A DNA stretch of 64,000 nucleotides, taken from NCBI GenBank assembly GCA_022760735.1, contig JAKELU010000001.1, positions 261,607-325,606 of the forward strand, in the 5' to 3' direction. Each line of letters begins with the position of its first letter. The stretch's first letter is position 1. Origin of the DNA: Firmicutes bacterium FC7 (lineage in GTDB: Bacteria; Bacillota; Clostridia; Tissierellales; Tissierellaceae). The notes beneath the pieces are model-generated. The model was given only the letters and a program-made list of their open reading frames with translations. It ran no database searches and was not told the DNA's origin. Positions 63,797 to 64,000 of the stretch are shown in pieces. The position numbers and the translations under genes are program-made.

Positions 63797-64000
63797 TTAC
63801 TTTCCTGCTGCTTTCTTTTGTTCAGCATTATAGAATAATCTACCTATTAGCATTGTACCGAAAACTGCAGGAAGAATAATGAAGTATGCTGGTGTTGTAG
63901 GTGCAACTAATCTAATTAATACAGGAATTCCCATTCCAAATATAGATAGTTTAGGATACTTTATAGCGAACTGTCCAAACATAGCCCCAAATATGGCTGG
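63797..64000 (-). CDS. C-terminal part of a membrane protein, gene continues beyond the window
   Basis: The last 67 codons are visible: PAIFGAMFGQFAIKYPKLSI, two hydrophobic segments (MGIPVLIRLVAPTTPAYFII; PAVFGTMLIGRLFY) and a basic tail. The frame stays open to the window edge, so the internal Met at 63982 is not a start. Position ahead of two hydrolases suggests an uptake carrier for their substrate. Family not identified. Confidence 0.6.
   Translation of the reverse strand, partial: PAIFGAMFGQFAIKYPKLSIFGMGIPVLIRLVAPTTPAYFIILPAVFGTMLIGRLFYNAEQKKAAGK

Overview
The window is low-GC, low-redundancy DNA from an anaerobic, endospore-forming, amino-acid-fermenting Firmicute (Clostridia, plausibly near Tissierellales). 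The signs are A+T-rich codons, strong GGAGG ribosome sites, peptide and branched-chain amino acid uptake systems, methionine gamma-lyase under sigma-54 control, an RnfC subunit, spore-surface DUF4183 proteins and a clostridial agr locus. No rRNA, tRNA, CRISPR array or prophage block was seen. This placement is inference from gene content only.

Layout. 1-5.5 kb: oppA(partial)BCDF peptide importer on +. 5.6-8.2 kb: lipid II flippase MurJ and an SLH/PrcB_C-like wall protein on -. 8.5-13.2 kb: livJHMGF importer on -, behind a clear sigma-A promoter. 13.3-19.4 kb: two LysM-anchored secreted nucleotidases framed by two REP-associated (RAYT/HUH) proteins. One of these is intact and flanked by REP hairpins; the other has lost its HUH histidines. 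19.4-23.7 kb: sigma-54 activator, NhaC-family carrier and methionine gamma-lyase, with a good -24/-12 promoter in front. 24-27.5 kb: two DUF4183 proteins, the second a 989-residue mosaic. 27.6-31.5 kb: hemerythrin, MATE pump, speDE. 31.5-40.8 kb: a nine-gene block with a ribose-type ABC importer, two Gfo/Idh/MocA dehydrogenases, two TIM-barrel epimerase-fold proteins, NagA and a CBS-ACT protein. 41-46.8 kb: DUF1576 plus a stand-alone GHKL ATPase, a Lon-like protease, PopT (DUF368) and GalU. 47-50.7 kb: an agr quorum-sensing operon (DUF5317, kinase-less AgrC-like membrane protein, AgrB, AgrD) that reads into a membrane GGDEF/HD-GYP protein. 50.9-53.4 kb: orphan rnfC, a 41-codon ORF and an Fpg-family glycosylase. 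53.8-55.7 kb: Xre/ImmA-IrrE/PIN module. 56-59.5 kb: nitroreductase and a GT2/SMR/GT39 lipid-linked glycosylation cassette. 59.6-64 kb: PucR regulator, two M20 hydrolases and a cut-off membrane protein.

The most promising undescribed systems are: (1) the agr operon wired to a c-di-GMP enzyme instead of a histidine kinase; (2) REP hairpins whose leading TAG is the stop codon of the adjacent gene in three of four copies; (3) the NagA-linked dehydrogenase/epimerase cluster, which has the enzyme complement of the oxidation-elimination-hydration-reduction route known for levoglucosan but apparently for an N-acetylated sugar; and (4) the DUF4183/SPOCS-like/DUF11-like mosaic protein with a sigma-K-like promoter. 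All start sites marked as revised were chosen from visible Shine-Dalgarno spacing.
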